Positions 1-5,888 of a stretch of 25,707 nt of DNA are shown piece by piece (within the stretch, counting starts at the first letter, position 1; each line of letters opens with the position of its first letter). The stretch comes from a virus. The DNA is taken from the IMG/VR virus record IMGVR_UViG_3300050821_005596, positions 1-25,707 of that record, one strand, 5' to 3'. The translations under genes were made by a program, and so were the position numbers. The notes below the pieces were generated by a model that did no database searches, had not been told where the DNA came from, and saw only the letters and a list, made by a program, of their open reading frames with translations.

Positions 1-197
1 GGCCGCGTCTCTACAGTCTGTATGACCGCAAGTCCATTAGCACTTAAGGGCCCTCGACACGCATCCCATACGCTCGCTAGGTCCGCATACGATGATTTGA
101 AGTGTGGGTTCTTCTTATCCTTGATCGCATGCTCAATCTGTCCTTGGGCCTTAGCTAGTGCCGCGGCCAGTTCATTGATCTGTGGTGACATAAACAT
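1..197 (-). CDS. erf: ERF-family single-strand annealing recombinase (N-terminal part, cut by window edge)
   Basis: The minus strand is open from an ATG at 197 to the window edge (65 codons) and translates as MFMSPQINELAAALAKAQG, then HAIKDKKNPHFKSSYADLAS, then VWDACRGPLSANGLAVIQT. The stretch NPxFKSxYADLASVWDACRxPLxxNGLAV is the typical N-terminus of ERF-family proteins (P22 Erf relatives), which anneal complementary single strands during phage recombination and genome circularisation. The ribosome site AGGAG lies 6 nt before the ATG, in a leader CACACAGGAGTCAACC that recurs upstream of the gene at 815-1081. ATG 191 is an alternative start. It is the last visible gene of the leftward early operon. 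The C-terminus is outside the window. The family call rests on the recognised N-terminal motif and is quite firm. Confidence 0.88.
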   Translation of the reverse strand, partial: MFMSPQINELAAALAKAQGQIEHAIKDKKNPHFKSSYADLASVWDACRGPLSANGLAVIQTVETR

Positions 198-272
198 GGT
201 TGACTCCTGTGTGTGAAATTGGGTCAAATTTGGGTCAAATTAGGTCAGTTTACGAGATTTTTTCTCCTAAAC
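198..272. promoter_or_regulatory. Spacer before erf with 11-bp-spaced direct repeats and an imperfect hairpin
   Basis: Between erf and the next gene upstream are GGTCAAATT at 222-230 and 233-241 and the variant GGTCAGTTT at 243-251. The first two start 11 bp apart, about one helical turn, which suits an operator. Beside them is an inverted repeat, GTTTACGAGA (248-257) / TCTCCTAAAC (263-272), with one mismatch and a TTTTT loop, overlapping the stop of the 267-494 gene. On the minus strand the repeats read as TTGACC twice, so they could also be -35-like boxes. The function (operator, promoter or attenuator in front of erf) is inferred. Confidence 0.4.
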
Positions 273-494
273 ATAGTCTAACAGCATCCGGCTAGCGAAT
301 AACATGCAAAGCGCGCAAGCCTTGACGTCTTTTCCATCAAAGACACTAAGCAATTTTGTGATGTACTCATTTGACGTTGGTCCGTCGCTCATTATTCGCC
401 CCTCTTTCGCGTTCACTTCCCATTCATCAAATATGAGCAACATGAGTTCTTTGACTTCATTCACCTTGTCCAATGTCAGTAGTTCATTTTTCAT
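267..494 (-). CDS. Small hypothetical early protein (75 aa)
   Basis: This open frame of 75 codons begins MKNELLTLDKVNEVKELMLL and ends in a leucine- and methionine-rich segment. Its ATG overlaps the stop of the preceding gene by four bases (ATGA at 491-494), a sign of translational coupling. A GGAGG lies 12 nt upstream of the start. It looks helical, with no signal peptide and no recognisable domain. It belongs to the leftward early operon and probably acts early, for example in host take-over or recombination. I do not recognise the family. Confidence 0.65.
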   Translation of the reverse strand: MKNELLTLDKVNEVKELMLLIFDEWEVNAKEGRIMSDGPTSNEYITKLLSVFDGKDVKACALCMLFASRMLLDYV

Positions 495-760
495 TCTTCT
501 TTGTCCTCCTTTCGATTCATAATCCGTTCGATAGCGTACAGCAATCTAGCGACCGGAACGAAATCTTCCGGAGAACATTTTTCATTTAACATCCTCGTCA
601 TCAATTCAAAAATTCTTATTTCCTCGTCCATGATCAAACTCACGCATCTTGGCATACGAGCAACTTTCGACAATTCTCTTAAATTTAAATAACCATCCAC
701 ACACTCTTCAAAACGTTGTATCTGAATTTCTTCCTCTTCCCGTGTTTCGTTCTGCACCAT
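491..760 (-). CDS. Small hypothetical early protein (89 aa), acidic and helical
   Basis: The start ATG at 760 is preceded by a good AGGAGA ribosome site. The N-terminus is rich in Glu (residues 6-11), the middle holds EEIRIFELMTRMLNEK, and the end is lysine/glutamate-rich (MNRKEDKEE). A helical fold is likely, with no catalytic motif visible. The C-terminal pattern ED..LL..I..IM..K.DKE resembles the tails of the paired proteins at 13714-14386, but this is too weak to assert homology. The short AT-rich gap upstream (761-814) contains the palindrome at 798-811. Family not recognised. Confidence 0.68.
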   Translation of the reverse strand: MVQNETREEEEIQIQRFEECVDGYLNLRELSKVARMPRCVSLIMDEEIRIFELMTRMLNEKCSPEDFVPVARLLYAIERIMNRKEDKEE

Positions 761-781
761 ATATCTCTCCTGTCTTTTCGA

Positions 782-811
782 TTTACGAATACTTTTTCTC
801 GTATTTACGAG
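782..811. promoter_or_regulatory. Palindrome CTCGTA-TT-TACGAG with repeated TTTACGA motif
   Basis: The perfect inverted repeat CTCGTATTTACGAG (798-811) sits in the spacer between two early genes. The heptamer TTTACGA occurs at 782-788 and again at 804-810 inside the palindrome, and also at 249-255 in the erf leader. A dyad with a repeated half-site in an early-region spacer is typical of a regulator binding site; the candidate binder is the Cro-like protein at 1423-1668. No binding evidence is available. Confidence 0.4.
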
Positions 812-814
812 TAT

Positions 815-1081
815 TTAGACCACTCTCAGTTCTACGTCATCAGACGTTCTGGCTCTGATGCGAGGCAATCCATGAGGCATGTCGATCTTCAGCGCATCAC
901 AGACTTCCCCGAACAGGTCGTCTATTAAAATTAGATCAAATTCTCTTTGACCATATAGAAGTTGAACAATCTTCTTAATGCAAGGCTCAACTGAATCTAT
1001 AACGCGTGCGATTTCCAAAAAGTCTCCGCATTCTTTTCTATCATAACTATCTGATTCTGCATCGTAACGGTCGTAGCACAT
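815..1081 (-). CDS. Small hypothetical early protein (88 aa)
   Basis: The start ATG 1081 follows the leader GACACACAGGAGACAACCAC, which nearly matches the leader of erf and gives a strong AGGAG site. The protein begins MCYDRYDAESDSYDRKECGD and is acidic in its first 20 residues. A hydrophobic helical middle follows (IARVIDSVEPCIKKIVQLLY), then an Asp-rich stretch LILIDDLFGEVCDAL. No known domain is recognised. It sits in the leftward operon between two other small genes, and the gene-free stretch on either side is short. Confidence 0.68.
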   Translation of the reverse strand: MCYDRYDAESDSYDRKECGDFLEIARVIDSVEPCIKKIVQLLYGQREFDLILIDDLFGEVCDALKIDMPHGLPRIRARTSDDVELRVV

Positions 1082-1110
1082 GTGGTTGTCTCCTGTGTGT
1101 CAAAAATATT

Positions 1111-1281
1111 CTACACGTTTTTGGATTTACGGATACGGTACGTATCTTCTTCTCTTACAAGGTGCCTCACAAATTCCCGAAGATCTTTCGGATCTAGTGT
1201 CTTTAGGTAATCCAGGCATTCGGCTGGTAACTTGATGCCCGTTCTACGTTTCTTGCTTTTTGGTAGCTCTATCTGTTTCAT
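1111..1281 (-). CDS. Small basic hypothetical protein (56 aa), first gene of the leftward operon
   Basis: I chose ATG 1281 because GGAGG lies five bases before it (ACAGGAGGATAGG). A longer frame reaching 1413 would run through the promoter region and has no such site. The protein MKQIELPKSKKRRTGIKLPA has a basic N-terminal patch, then AECLDYLKTLDPKDLREFVRHL. The basic patch followed by a short amphipathic helix suggests a nucleic-acid-binding regulator, but no family is recognised. It is the first gene behind the promoter at 1306-1334. Confidence 0.62.
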   Translation of the reverse strand: MKQIELPKSKKRRTGIKLPAECLDYLKTLDPKDLREFVRHLVREEDTYRIRKSKNV

Positions 1282-1305
1282 CCTATCCTCCTGTCTATGT
1301 ACACC

Positions 1306-1334
1306 AATATCCAACATTGTGTGATTTAAGTCAA
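1306..1334 (-). promoter_or_regulatory. Sigma70-like promoter for the leftward early operon
   Basis: On the minus strand TTGACT (1329-1334) is followed after exactly 17 bp by GATATT (1306-1311). The -35 box matches the consensus in 5 of 6 positions and the -10 in 4 of 6. It would start transcription near 1300 and drive the small genes from 1281 down to erf. Its location in the divergent gap next to the Cro-like regulator gene fits an early leftward promoter. Predicted from sequence only. Confidence 0.6.
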
Positions 1335-1350
1335 CACAAAGATAAAAAAA

Positions 1351-1400
1351 ACAAATTCTTTGCGTTTTTTGCGTACTTTCCTGTACTCTATCTGTGTCAA
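1351..1400 (+). promoter_or_regulatory. Divergent control region upstream of the Cro-like gene
   Basis: The octamer TTTGCGTN occurs twice in a row (TTTGCGTT near 1359-1366 and TTTGCGTA at 1368-1375), followed by GTACTTTCCTGTAC at 1373-1386, two GTAC blocks six bases apart. TTGCGT (1360-1365) with TACTCT 18 bp downstream is a weak rightward promoter candidate. Such repeats between divergent early genes commonly act as operators. No single arrangement is convincing enough to name the promoter exactly. Confidence 0.35.
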
Positions 1401-1422
1401 TATTCCTAATCAAGGAGAAAAT

Positions 1423-1668
1423 ATGGGAATGATGCTACGCGAATACCTCTGGAAAAACAGATGGAGATTCAATCGTAAGGAATTTGCAGAGAGGGTAGGA
1501 GTGATTCCAACATACCTATCTTCGGTAGCGCATGGCTCTACTAGGCCCTCTATAAGCTTGGCCAAACGAATCGAAGAGGCTACACAAGGAGAGGTTGTCT
1601 GGCACGAGCTCATGGAGTTCTGTGAGGAGAACAGGAAACCCCGTAGCAAGGAGAAAAGTTCTGTTTGA
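1423..1668 (+). CDS. Cro/Xre-type helix-turn-helix regulator (81 aa)
   Basis: The start ATG 1423 follows AAGGAG with a 5-nt gap. Residues 18-55 form a helix-turn-helix: NRKEFAERVGVIPTYLSSVA, then HGSTRPSISLAKRIEEATQG, the pattern of XRE-family DNA-binding domains (AxxxGVxxxxLSxxxxGxxxPSxxxAxxIE). At 81 residues it is a single HTH domain with a short basic tail and no repressor-type dimerisation or peptidase domain. It is therefore Cro-like rather than CI-like. It is transcribed away from the leftward operon and followed by a strong terminator. It most likely binds the operators in the adjacent divergent region. Target sites are inferred. Confidence 0.85.
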   Translation: MGMMLREYLWKNRWRFNRKEFAERVGVIPTYLSSVAHGSTRPSISLAKRIEEATQGEVVWHELMEFCEENRKPRSKEKSSV

Positions 1669-1703
1669 CGTAAACACAATAAAAAATTAGATTAACAAAA
1701 AGG

Positions 1704-1737
1704 AAGGCCTCTAGACAACCACTTCTAGAGGCCTTTT
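1704..1737 (+). terminator. Rho-independent terminator, perfect 12-bp stem
   Basis: AAGGCCTCTAGA (1704-1715) pairs perfectly with TCTAGAGGCCTT (1724-1735) around an 8-nt loop, and TT follows, giving a run of four Ts at 1734-1737. It lies 35 nt after the stop of the Cro-like gene and separates it from the replication genes. The A-rich left flank means it may also work for minus-strand transcripts. Confidence 0.85.
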
Positions 1738-1836
1738 CACACACAGGATAACCTAGACCGCTTCAGCGTACCAGCGCATCGCAATCCAGAATCTTAACAT
1801 GGGCTTGCGTGTTTCCGCGCAAACAGGGGGATTTCC

Positions 1837-3147
1837 ATGTTAAAATTCGGTAGTCAGCGTATTCCCGACAGCCATTTACAGCAAGTTTTAAATGAAAAAC
1901 CCGGGCAAGACCACCCGGGTAAAAACAGGAGAATTGAGGGAGATCCCAACATACCAGTTCTGGAGGAATTGTCAATGAAAAATGTTAACAATTCTTCTTT
2001 GACTCTTTCCGAACCTTCGTTTACAGTGTCGAACGTAAATGAAAAACCCGAGCCGGGAAGCTCGGGTACAGGATATTCTAAAATTGGGTGCCTAGCAGCT
2101 CCAATCTTAGCATATCCGCATGAAAAGTCAATAAAAAACGATAGACTGACTGCGGTTGATGCTATGCCTTATGAAGCCGGATATATTCCGTCAGGCGTGC
2201 ATACACCTCTCGAAGATACGTCTTCTTCTTTGACTATTGATTCTGAATGCGATATTGTGCGCGATATAAATAAGAAACCCGAGCCGGCAAGCTCGGGTCA
2301 GGAAACTTCTATGATTGGATCATCTCTACCTCCGATCATAGCAGATTCCCCATTAGCAAAAAACGATAAAGATTTCATTGACGACGGGGTCACTATGTCC
2401 GAAGGATATGTAAAGCTCAAAAGAGAAGCTCTGGAGCTATTGTGCAATGATCCAGATGCTTTTTTGTTGTTAACATTGATAGCCCTTCGGATTAAACGAA
2501 CCGATTCCAAATATGCTAACAAAAAACTTAAGATCGGCGAAGCCATGATCGGCGATTACAGGACCATCGGGCTTACTCGAAAGAGATATCGAAGGGCCAT
2601 CAACAAGTTAATTGAATTACAAATTGGGGCCTTCAAAGGGGCCAACAAAGGAACGATCGCAACTCTATTAAATTCAGATATTTATGACGTAAATTTGGAG
2701 GCGGAAGGGCCAACAAAAGGGCCGGCTGAGGGCCAACAAAGGGCCACCAAAGGGGCCACTAACAAGAAGATTAAGAATGAAAGAAAGAAAGAAGAAGAAG
2801 AGAAGAGTAAGAGGCCTCCGGCCCCCCCCCCCGCTCCCGATTCCCTTTCTTCCAAATCAGCTTTCGGAGAGCACGGCAACGTGCTGCTCACGGCCGAACA
2901 GCACCAAAAGCTCTTAGAGATAAACGGCCCCGAGGATACAGCCTGGATGATCCAAAAGCTCGATGTCTCCATCCCCAACGCCAAGCGGCCGTACAAGTCC
3001 CACTACCACACGATGTGCCGGAAGGGATGGGTCAACGATGCCCTTCTAGAACATAAGGAAAAGGGAAATTCTGCAGTTAAACCGGGATATTCTTCAGCTA
3101 GAAAATTCAAAATAAGCTCTCAAGAGGGGTTAGAAAGGACTTTATGA
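1837..3147 (+). CDS. Phage replication initiation protein (O-like, winged-helix), with internal repeats
   Basis: This 436-aa protein has a recognisable initiator part from about residue 187. A winged-helix-like domain (SEGYVKLKREALELL to IYDVN) is followed by a Gly/Lys/Gln-rich segment (GPTKGPAEGQQRATKGATNK), a lysine/glutamate linker, a Pro-rich hinge, and a C-terminal domain near 350-405. This layout is typical of phage O/DnaD-like initiators that recruit helicase. The next gene, a DnaC-like loader, overlaps it by four bases. The first 186 residues are unusual tandem units with the signature N-E/K-KPxPxSSG. DNA hairpins encode that signature. ATG 1837 has a purine-rich AGGGGG site; ATG 1975 with TGGAGG is an equally good in-frame start. 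The gene holds GGGCCAACAAA iterons, so it probably contains the replication origin, as lambda O does. Confidence 0.8.
   Translation: MLKFGSQRIPDSHLQQVLNEKPGQDHPGKNRRIEGDPNIPVLEELSMKNVNNSSLTLSEPSFTVSNVNEKPEPGSSGTGYSKIGCLAAPILAYPHEKSIKNDRLTAVDAMPYEAGYIPSGVHTPLEDTSSSLTIDSECDIVRDINKKPEPASSGQETSMIGSSLPPIIADSPLAKNDKDFIDDGVTMSEGYVKLKREALELLCNDPDAFLLLTLIALRIKRTDSKYANKKLKIGEAMIGDYRTIGLTRKRYRRAINKLIELQIGAFKGANKGTIATLLNSDIYDVNLEAEGPTKGPAEGQQRATKGATNKKIKNERKKEEEEKSKRPPAPPPAPDSLSSKSAFGEHGNVLLTAEQHQKLLEINGPEDTAWMIQKLDVSIPNAKRPYKSHYHTMCRKGWVNDALLEHKEKGNSAVKPGYSSARKFKISSQEGLERTL
1899..2339. repeat. Three tandem hairpin units inside the initiator gene
   Basis: ACCCGGG/CCCGGGT (1899-1920, 8-nt loop), ACCCGAGC/GCTCGGGT (2046-2067, 6-nt loop) and ACCCGAGC/GCTCGGGT (2277-2298, 6-nt loop) are three perfect stems at the same place in three repeat units. 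In the second and third units each is followed by a further stem. ATTGG (2083-2087) pairs with CCAAT (2101-2105), and ATGATTGG (2311-2318) pairs with CCGATCAT (2332-2339). The third unit's A-to-G change turns a T-A pair into a T-G wobble, so pairing is retained. No T tract follows, so these are not terminators. Confidence 0.75.
2594..2814. repeat. Iteron cluster plus purine-rich tract: probable replication origin
   Basis: GGGCCAACAAA occurs exactly at 2639-2649, 2707-2717 and 2730-2740. Variants are at 2594-2604 (GGGCCATCAAC), 2627-2637 (GGGCCTTCAAA), 2741-2751 (GGGCCACCAAA) and 2753-2763 (GGGCCACTAAC). A strand-asymmetric A/G tract of about 50 nt (2761-2814) follows directly. Iterons within the initiator gene followed by an easily melted tract is the lambda-type arrangement. 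Origin function is inferred from that parallel. Confidence 0.6.
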
Positions 3148-3722
3148 AAACAAATCATTGGCAACGATGGGCGGATTTTTGCGCCACTTTCGGCGTTCCG
3201 CGAAAGATGCTTCACGCTGATCATAAGAACTTTAAGATCATATCGGACGTTCACGGACGAAGTTACCTCACTTTGGCTGAGGAATGGATTAAAAAACCTT
3301 GCTCGCTATTGCTTGAGGGCGATCCCGGAAGGGGAAAGACTTTTTTTATGCATGCTTTGGTCAAGGGTTTGCTTGAGAAGGCTGAAGTTCACCAAATATG
3401 CCTTATGCGCTCAAAAGATATCGACGACAGGATTTTGGCTGAATTTATGCAATATGGATATTCTACTAATTTCTTGAAAAGGCTAGCGGACGTGGAGTAT
3501 CTTTTGATTGATGATTTTGGAGTTCAAAGACTTACGGAAAGATCTGAAAGAGATTGGTACGATTTTGTTGATAGGAGAATTATGGATGAAAGGGTCACGG
3601 TTTTTAGTACCAATTTGGATAAAAAACAGTTCGTAGATGCTTTCGGAGGGCGTATTGCGTCCCGATTGGAAGAGTGTAAAAGGATCGTATTCGCAGGACC
3701 TGACCTGCGAAAACGAGATTGA
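3144..3722 (+). CDS. DnaC-like AAA+ helicase loader
   Basis: The 192-aa ATPase carries Walker A GDPGRGKT (residues 59-66), Walker B LLIDDFG (120-126), a sensor-1 STN (155-157) and a likely arginine finger in GGRIASRLE (168-176). This is the order and spacing of the DnaC/IstB group, which loads the replicative helicase on single-stranded DNA at the origin. It is shorter than typical DnaC (about 245 aa), with a short N-terminal partner-binding part. Its ATG overlaps the initiator's stop (ATGA at 3144-3147), consistent with a coupled initiator-loader pair. Confidence 0.9.
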   Translation: MKTNHWQRWADFCATFGVPRKMLHADHKNFKIISDVHGRSYLTLAEEWIKKPCSLLLEGDPGRGKTFFMHALVKGLLEKAEVHQICLMRSKDIDDRILAEFMQYGYSTNFLKRLADVEYLLIDDFGVQRLTERSERDWYDFVDRRIMDERVTVFSTNLDKKQFVDAFGGRIASRLEECKRIVFAGPDLRKRD

Positions 3723-3771
3723 CTAAAAACCTCGATAGTTTGATAATAATTTTTACTAATGAGGTCCCTGT

Positions 3772-4104
3772 ATGTCATATCCCAAGTCTTTAATCTCCAG
3801 GCTCAAAAAGAAACTTCCCGAAATGGCAACCGTCGCCGACATGGTCCGCCTCGGCGTTTACCGCTCCGCCCAGGGGGCCTACGCCGCTCGCAAATCCGGC
3901 CGCTGTCCCCCGTTCATCCGAGTGCCCTGCCGGGGAATAATCTACCCCCGCCAAGGGGTGCTGGACTTTTTCCAAGGCCTCGAAAATGAAAAAGGCGCCA
4001 AACCGCAAAAAGGGGATTCGATTCCGTCCGGGAATGGCAAAATTTCGCACGCTAGCATATCGCCATTGCGTCAAAATTCCAAAAACGACTCAGAGGTCGC
4101 CTAA
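3772..4104 (+). CDS. Excisionase/AlpA-like helix-turn-helix protein (110 aa)
   Basis: Residues 17-67 read ATVADMVRLGVYRSAQGAYA, then RKSGRCPPFIRVPCRGIIYP and RQGVLDFF. This is the winged-helix pattern of small excisionase or HTH_17-type proteins (xxTxxEMAxxLGV, then GxxPPxIRxGxRxxYxxxxVxxW). Such proteins bind DNA as transcription regulators or directionality factors. The C-terminal 40 residues are low in complexity and basic. GAGG lies before the ATG. Without an integrase in view, a regulatory role is more likely than excision. Recognition is by pattern and moderately sure. Confidence 0.65.
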   Translation: MSYPKSLISRLKKKLPEMATVADMVRLGVYRSAQGAYAARKSGRCPPFIRVPCRGIIYPRQGVLDFFQGLENEKGAKPQKGDSIPSGNGKISHASISPLRQNSKNDSEVA

Positions 4105-4107
4105 CAT

Positions 4108-4383
4108 ATGGAATCGCAGCCAGACACTGTTTCCGTGCGAAATTCAACCACCCTCAGGGAAAACGAGGAAAACAGCACGGCTTTTTTCTTCTGCACCCAA
4201 TGCCAGCACTTTTTGCCCATGGCATCCCGCTCCTACCGCGGCTGGAAATGCCGCAAGTGCGTGGCCGCTTACCAAAAGGCCTATCGCGATAAAAACAAAA
4301 AGCTACTTCAAGATAGGAAAAAAAGATACTTGCGAAATTGTAAGCTCAAACTAATTCGTGAACTAATGGAAAAGACTAAGTGA
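4108..4383 (+). CDS. Small CxxC...CxxC zinc-ribbon protein (91 aa)
   Basis: Cys29 and Cys32 (FFCTQC) and Cys48 and Cys51 (WKCRKC) are 15 residues apart. They are followed by YQKAYRDKNKKLLQDRKKRY. This matches small phage zinc ribbons that read CxxCxxxxPxxxFxxxxxxxxGxxxxCxxCxxxYxxxYxxKN, some related to HNH-associated zinc knuckles; no HNH residues are present here. A nucleic-acid-binding role is likely. It begins 3 nt after the previous stop and its own stop overlaps the GTG of the resolvase gene (GTGA). Confidence 0.7.
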   Translation: MESQPDTVSVRNSTTLRENEENSTAFFFCTQCQHFLPMASRSYRGWKCRKCVAAYQKAYRDKNKKLLQDRKKRYLRNCKLKLIRELMEKTK

Positions 4384-5114
4384 TACTAGAAATAGTTGGC
4401 GAACCAATTCCAAAGAAGCGACATAGATGCTCCTGCATTCAAGGCCGCCCACACACTTATGATATCCAACATGATGATATCGACAAAACACGCGCCTTCA
4501 TGCAAACACAGCTCCACGATTACCGCAAATCCCCAAACTATAGCCACAGATGGCAAGCCGACGATATCGACGTCGCCGAATCCTTCAGCGTCTTCTTCGA
4601 ATTCCATATCCTTCCCCCCAGCTCCCTCAAACATAAAAAAAATCTTATCCTATGGACCAAAGATGCCACAGCCCGACCAGATCTAGATAACATGGAAAAA
4701 TTTTACTTGGATTGCGGCACAGGAATATTCTGGAGCGATGACAAAAAAATTGTTAGAATTTCAAGCACTAAATACTATAGCGAAAATCCCAAAACACTTA
4801 TAAAAATCATTGGACACAAACCCATGGACATAGATGAGAAAGCTAAAGGCATTCTATCTCTACTTTCGCCTCAAGACTTTGATGCTCTCATCACAGCTTG
4901 CGCTCGTTTCGCGAAAGATGCAGACTTCCCTGATACGCCGTTTACGCGAACTAGCTCATGCGTTCAATCGGAGAGGACCGCCAGAATAGCCTACTTCATA
5001 AGTGAGCTCGCCTCCAAATATGGGAAAACATTCGCACGCATCGCTAATAAGTTTCCAGAATATCATAAACAGGCTCGAATAGACCTATACCCACCCATAG
5101 GATACCTAAAATGA
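4380..5114 (+). CDS. rusA: RusA-family Holliday junction resolvase with C-terminal extension
   Basis: The protein (GTG start, 244 aa) begins ILEIVGEPIPKKRHR, the RusA N-terminal strand. It carries the acidic cluster RPDLDNMEKFYLD (Asp101, Asp103, Asp111) followed by FWSDDKKIVRI (Asp120/121) and SENPKTLIKI. These are the metal-binding aspartates that cut four-way DNA junctions in RusA. The family is usually 110-150 aa. Here about 95 extra residues follow (LSPQDFDALITACARFAKDA onwards) with no recognised domain. With ERF at the left end it would complete a phage recombination pathway. The start overlaps the upstream stop. Confidence 0.87.
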   Translation: MILEIVGEPIPKKRHRCSCIQGRPHTYDIQHDDIDKTRAFMQTQLHDYRKSPNYSHRWQADDIDVAESFSVFFEFHILPPSSLKHKKNLILWTKDATARPDLDNMEKFYLDCGTGIFWSDDKKIVRISSTKYYSENPKTLIKIIGHKPMDIDEKAKGILSLLSPQDFDALITACARFAKDADFPDTPFTRTSSCVQSERTARIAYFISELASKYGKTFARIANKFPEYHKQARIDLYPPIGYLK

Positions 5115-5254
5115 AACAAAAGAACTCACATATGCTCACAAGGCTACTCCTCATCGCTAGCCTCTTCCTTATGACCAGCTGCACCGAACTGTGCGACCTC
5201 TTCATCGATCCAGAAGAAGGAGAACTACTCAGCCAATCGACCAGGGAAATCTAA
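5111..5254 (+). CDS. Tiny lipoprotein (47 aa)
   Basis: The frame MKQKNSHMLTRLLLIASLFL continues MTSCTELCDLFIDPEEGELL. It has a basic N-region, a hydrophobic stretch at residues 9-21 and a lipobox-like MTSC with Cys24 as the lipidation site. The mature part would be only about 24 residues, and acidic. The ATG overlaps the resolvase stop (ATGA), and the stop shares one base with the next ATG (TAATG). Small phage lipoproteins of this type are known as superinfection-exclusion factors (for example T5 Llp) or as Rz1 outer spanins. It lacks the Pro-rich tail of Rz1 and lies among early genes, so exclusion is the better guess. Confidence 0.65.
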   Translation: MKQKNSHMLTRLLLIASLFLMTSCTELCDLFIDPEEGELLSQSTREI

Positions 5255-5487
5255 TGAAACGCGAAATCCAAGTCCATTTTGATAACGGAGGACAAGTCTC
5301 CTGGCAGACTGATATCGATGATGAAAAAGACTGGCTCGAAAACTTTTGGTGCAAAAAACATTGTTGTGCCAGTGATGAAGCATCCGGCCGTTCTATATCC
5401 TTTCCCATCAAGAACGTCAACGCCGTCCTACTAACTCAACCACAACAAGATCCCATAGAGAGGTTGTATGCCGCTAACCAAGGGTAA
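5254..5487 (+). CDS. Hypothetical protein (77 aa)
   Basis: The start ATG 5254 overlaps the lipoprotein stop and follows AGGG. The protein opens [20 protein letters not shown], has the Cys-rich CKKHCCAS around residues 34-41, and ends with strands [16 protein letters not shown]. It is probably a small beta-rich fold. The three cysteines lie too close together for a standard zinc ribbon. An in-frame start at 5191 lies inside the lipoprotein gene and is less likely. Family not recognised. Confidence 0.65.
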   Translation: MKREIQVHFDNGGQVSWQTDIDDEKDWLENFWCKKHCCASDEASGRSISFPIKNVNAVLLTQPQQDPIERLYAANQG

Positions 5488-5632
5488 GTCAAAAGCCGTT
5501 ATCAGCAAAAATATTGCAGAAATGATCTCTTCGGGTCACCCAAAAGACCAAGCAGTCGCCGCCGCGTATAACGAAGCAGGCAAGTCTCGCTCTAAAAAGA
5601 AAGCCAACAAAAAAAAGAGCCGTAATGAATAA
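5468..5632 (+). CDS. Short conserved-type phage protein (54 aa), basic
   Basis: ATG 5468 follows GAGAGG by 5 nt and overlaps the previous gene by 20 nt. The sequence [20 protein letters not shown], then [20 protein letters not shown], follows the pattern MPLxKGKSxxxISxNIxxxxxxGxPxxQAVAIA. Many tailed phages carry very short proteins of this kind with unknown function. The tail is almost all Lys, Arg and Asn, which suggests nucleic-acid contact. The pattern is recognised but the function is not. Confidence 0.75.
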   Translation: MPLTKGKSKAVISKNIAEMISSGHPKDQAVAAAYNEAGKSRSKKKANKKKSRNE

Positions 5633-5861
5633 CTGGATAGAGGACGAACGCGGTCAACTCATTAACCTCAATACAGTCCAAGCCGTCCGCTTCCAAACCG
5701 ATAGAGTGGAAAAGGAAAGATTCAGAGTAGTCCTAGCCCTCAACTTCAACGAAAATGGCGTTATCACAGTATTGTGTAAGCAAAAATTTGATTCCGTAGA
5801 TTCGGCCTACAAGTGGATCACAGGTGTCCTCCTAGGACTAGGAGATAACATATGTATTTAG
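5625..5861 (+). CDS. Hypothetical protein (78 aa)
   Basis: This ATG overlaps the end of the preceding gene by eight bases. The sequence [20 protein letters not shown], then [20 protein letters not shown], resembles small beta-sheet proteins that open with a W-x-x-x-x-G-xLINLxxVxx strand, found widely in phages and bacteria with no assigned role. A helix [12 protein letters not shown] closes it. There are no catalytic residues and no signal peptide. Confidence 0.65.
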   Translation: MNNWIEDERGQLINLNTVQAVRFQTDRVEKERFRVVLALNFNENGVITVLCKQKFDSVDSAYKWITGVLLGLGDNICI

Positions 5862-5888
5862 ATATCACCCCAACTAAAGGAACCACAT

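Noticed and set aside
22-216. A plus-strand 64-codon frame at the left edge
   Set aside because: The opposite strand reads as a clear ERF N-terminus with AGGAG at the correct place; the plus frame is its shadow.
1899-2298. The GC-rich hairpins in the initiator gene as rho-independent terminators
   Set aside because: The stems are followed by TAAAAA, TACAGG or TCAGG and not by T runs, and the reading frame stays open through all three.
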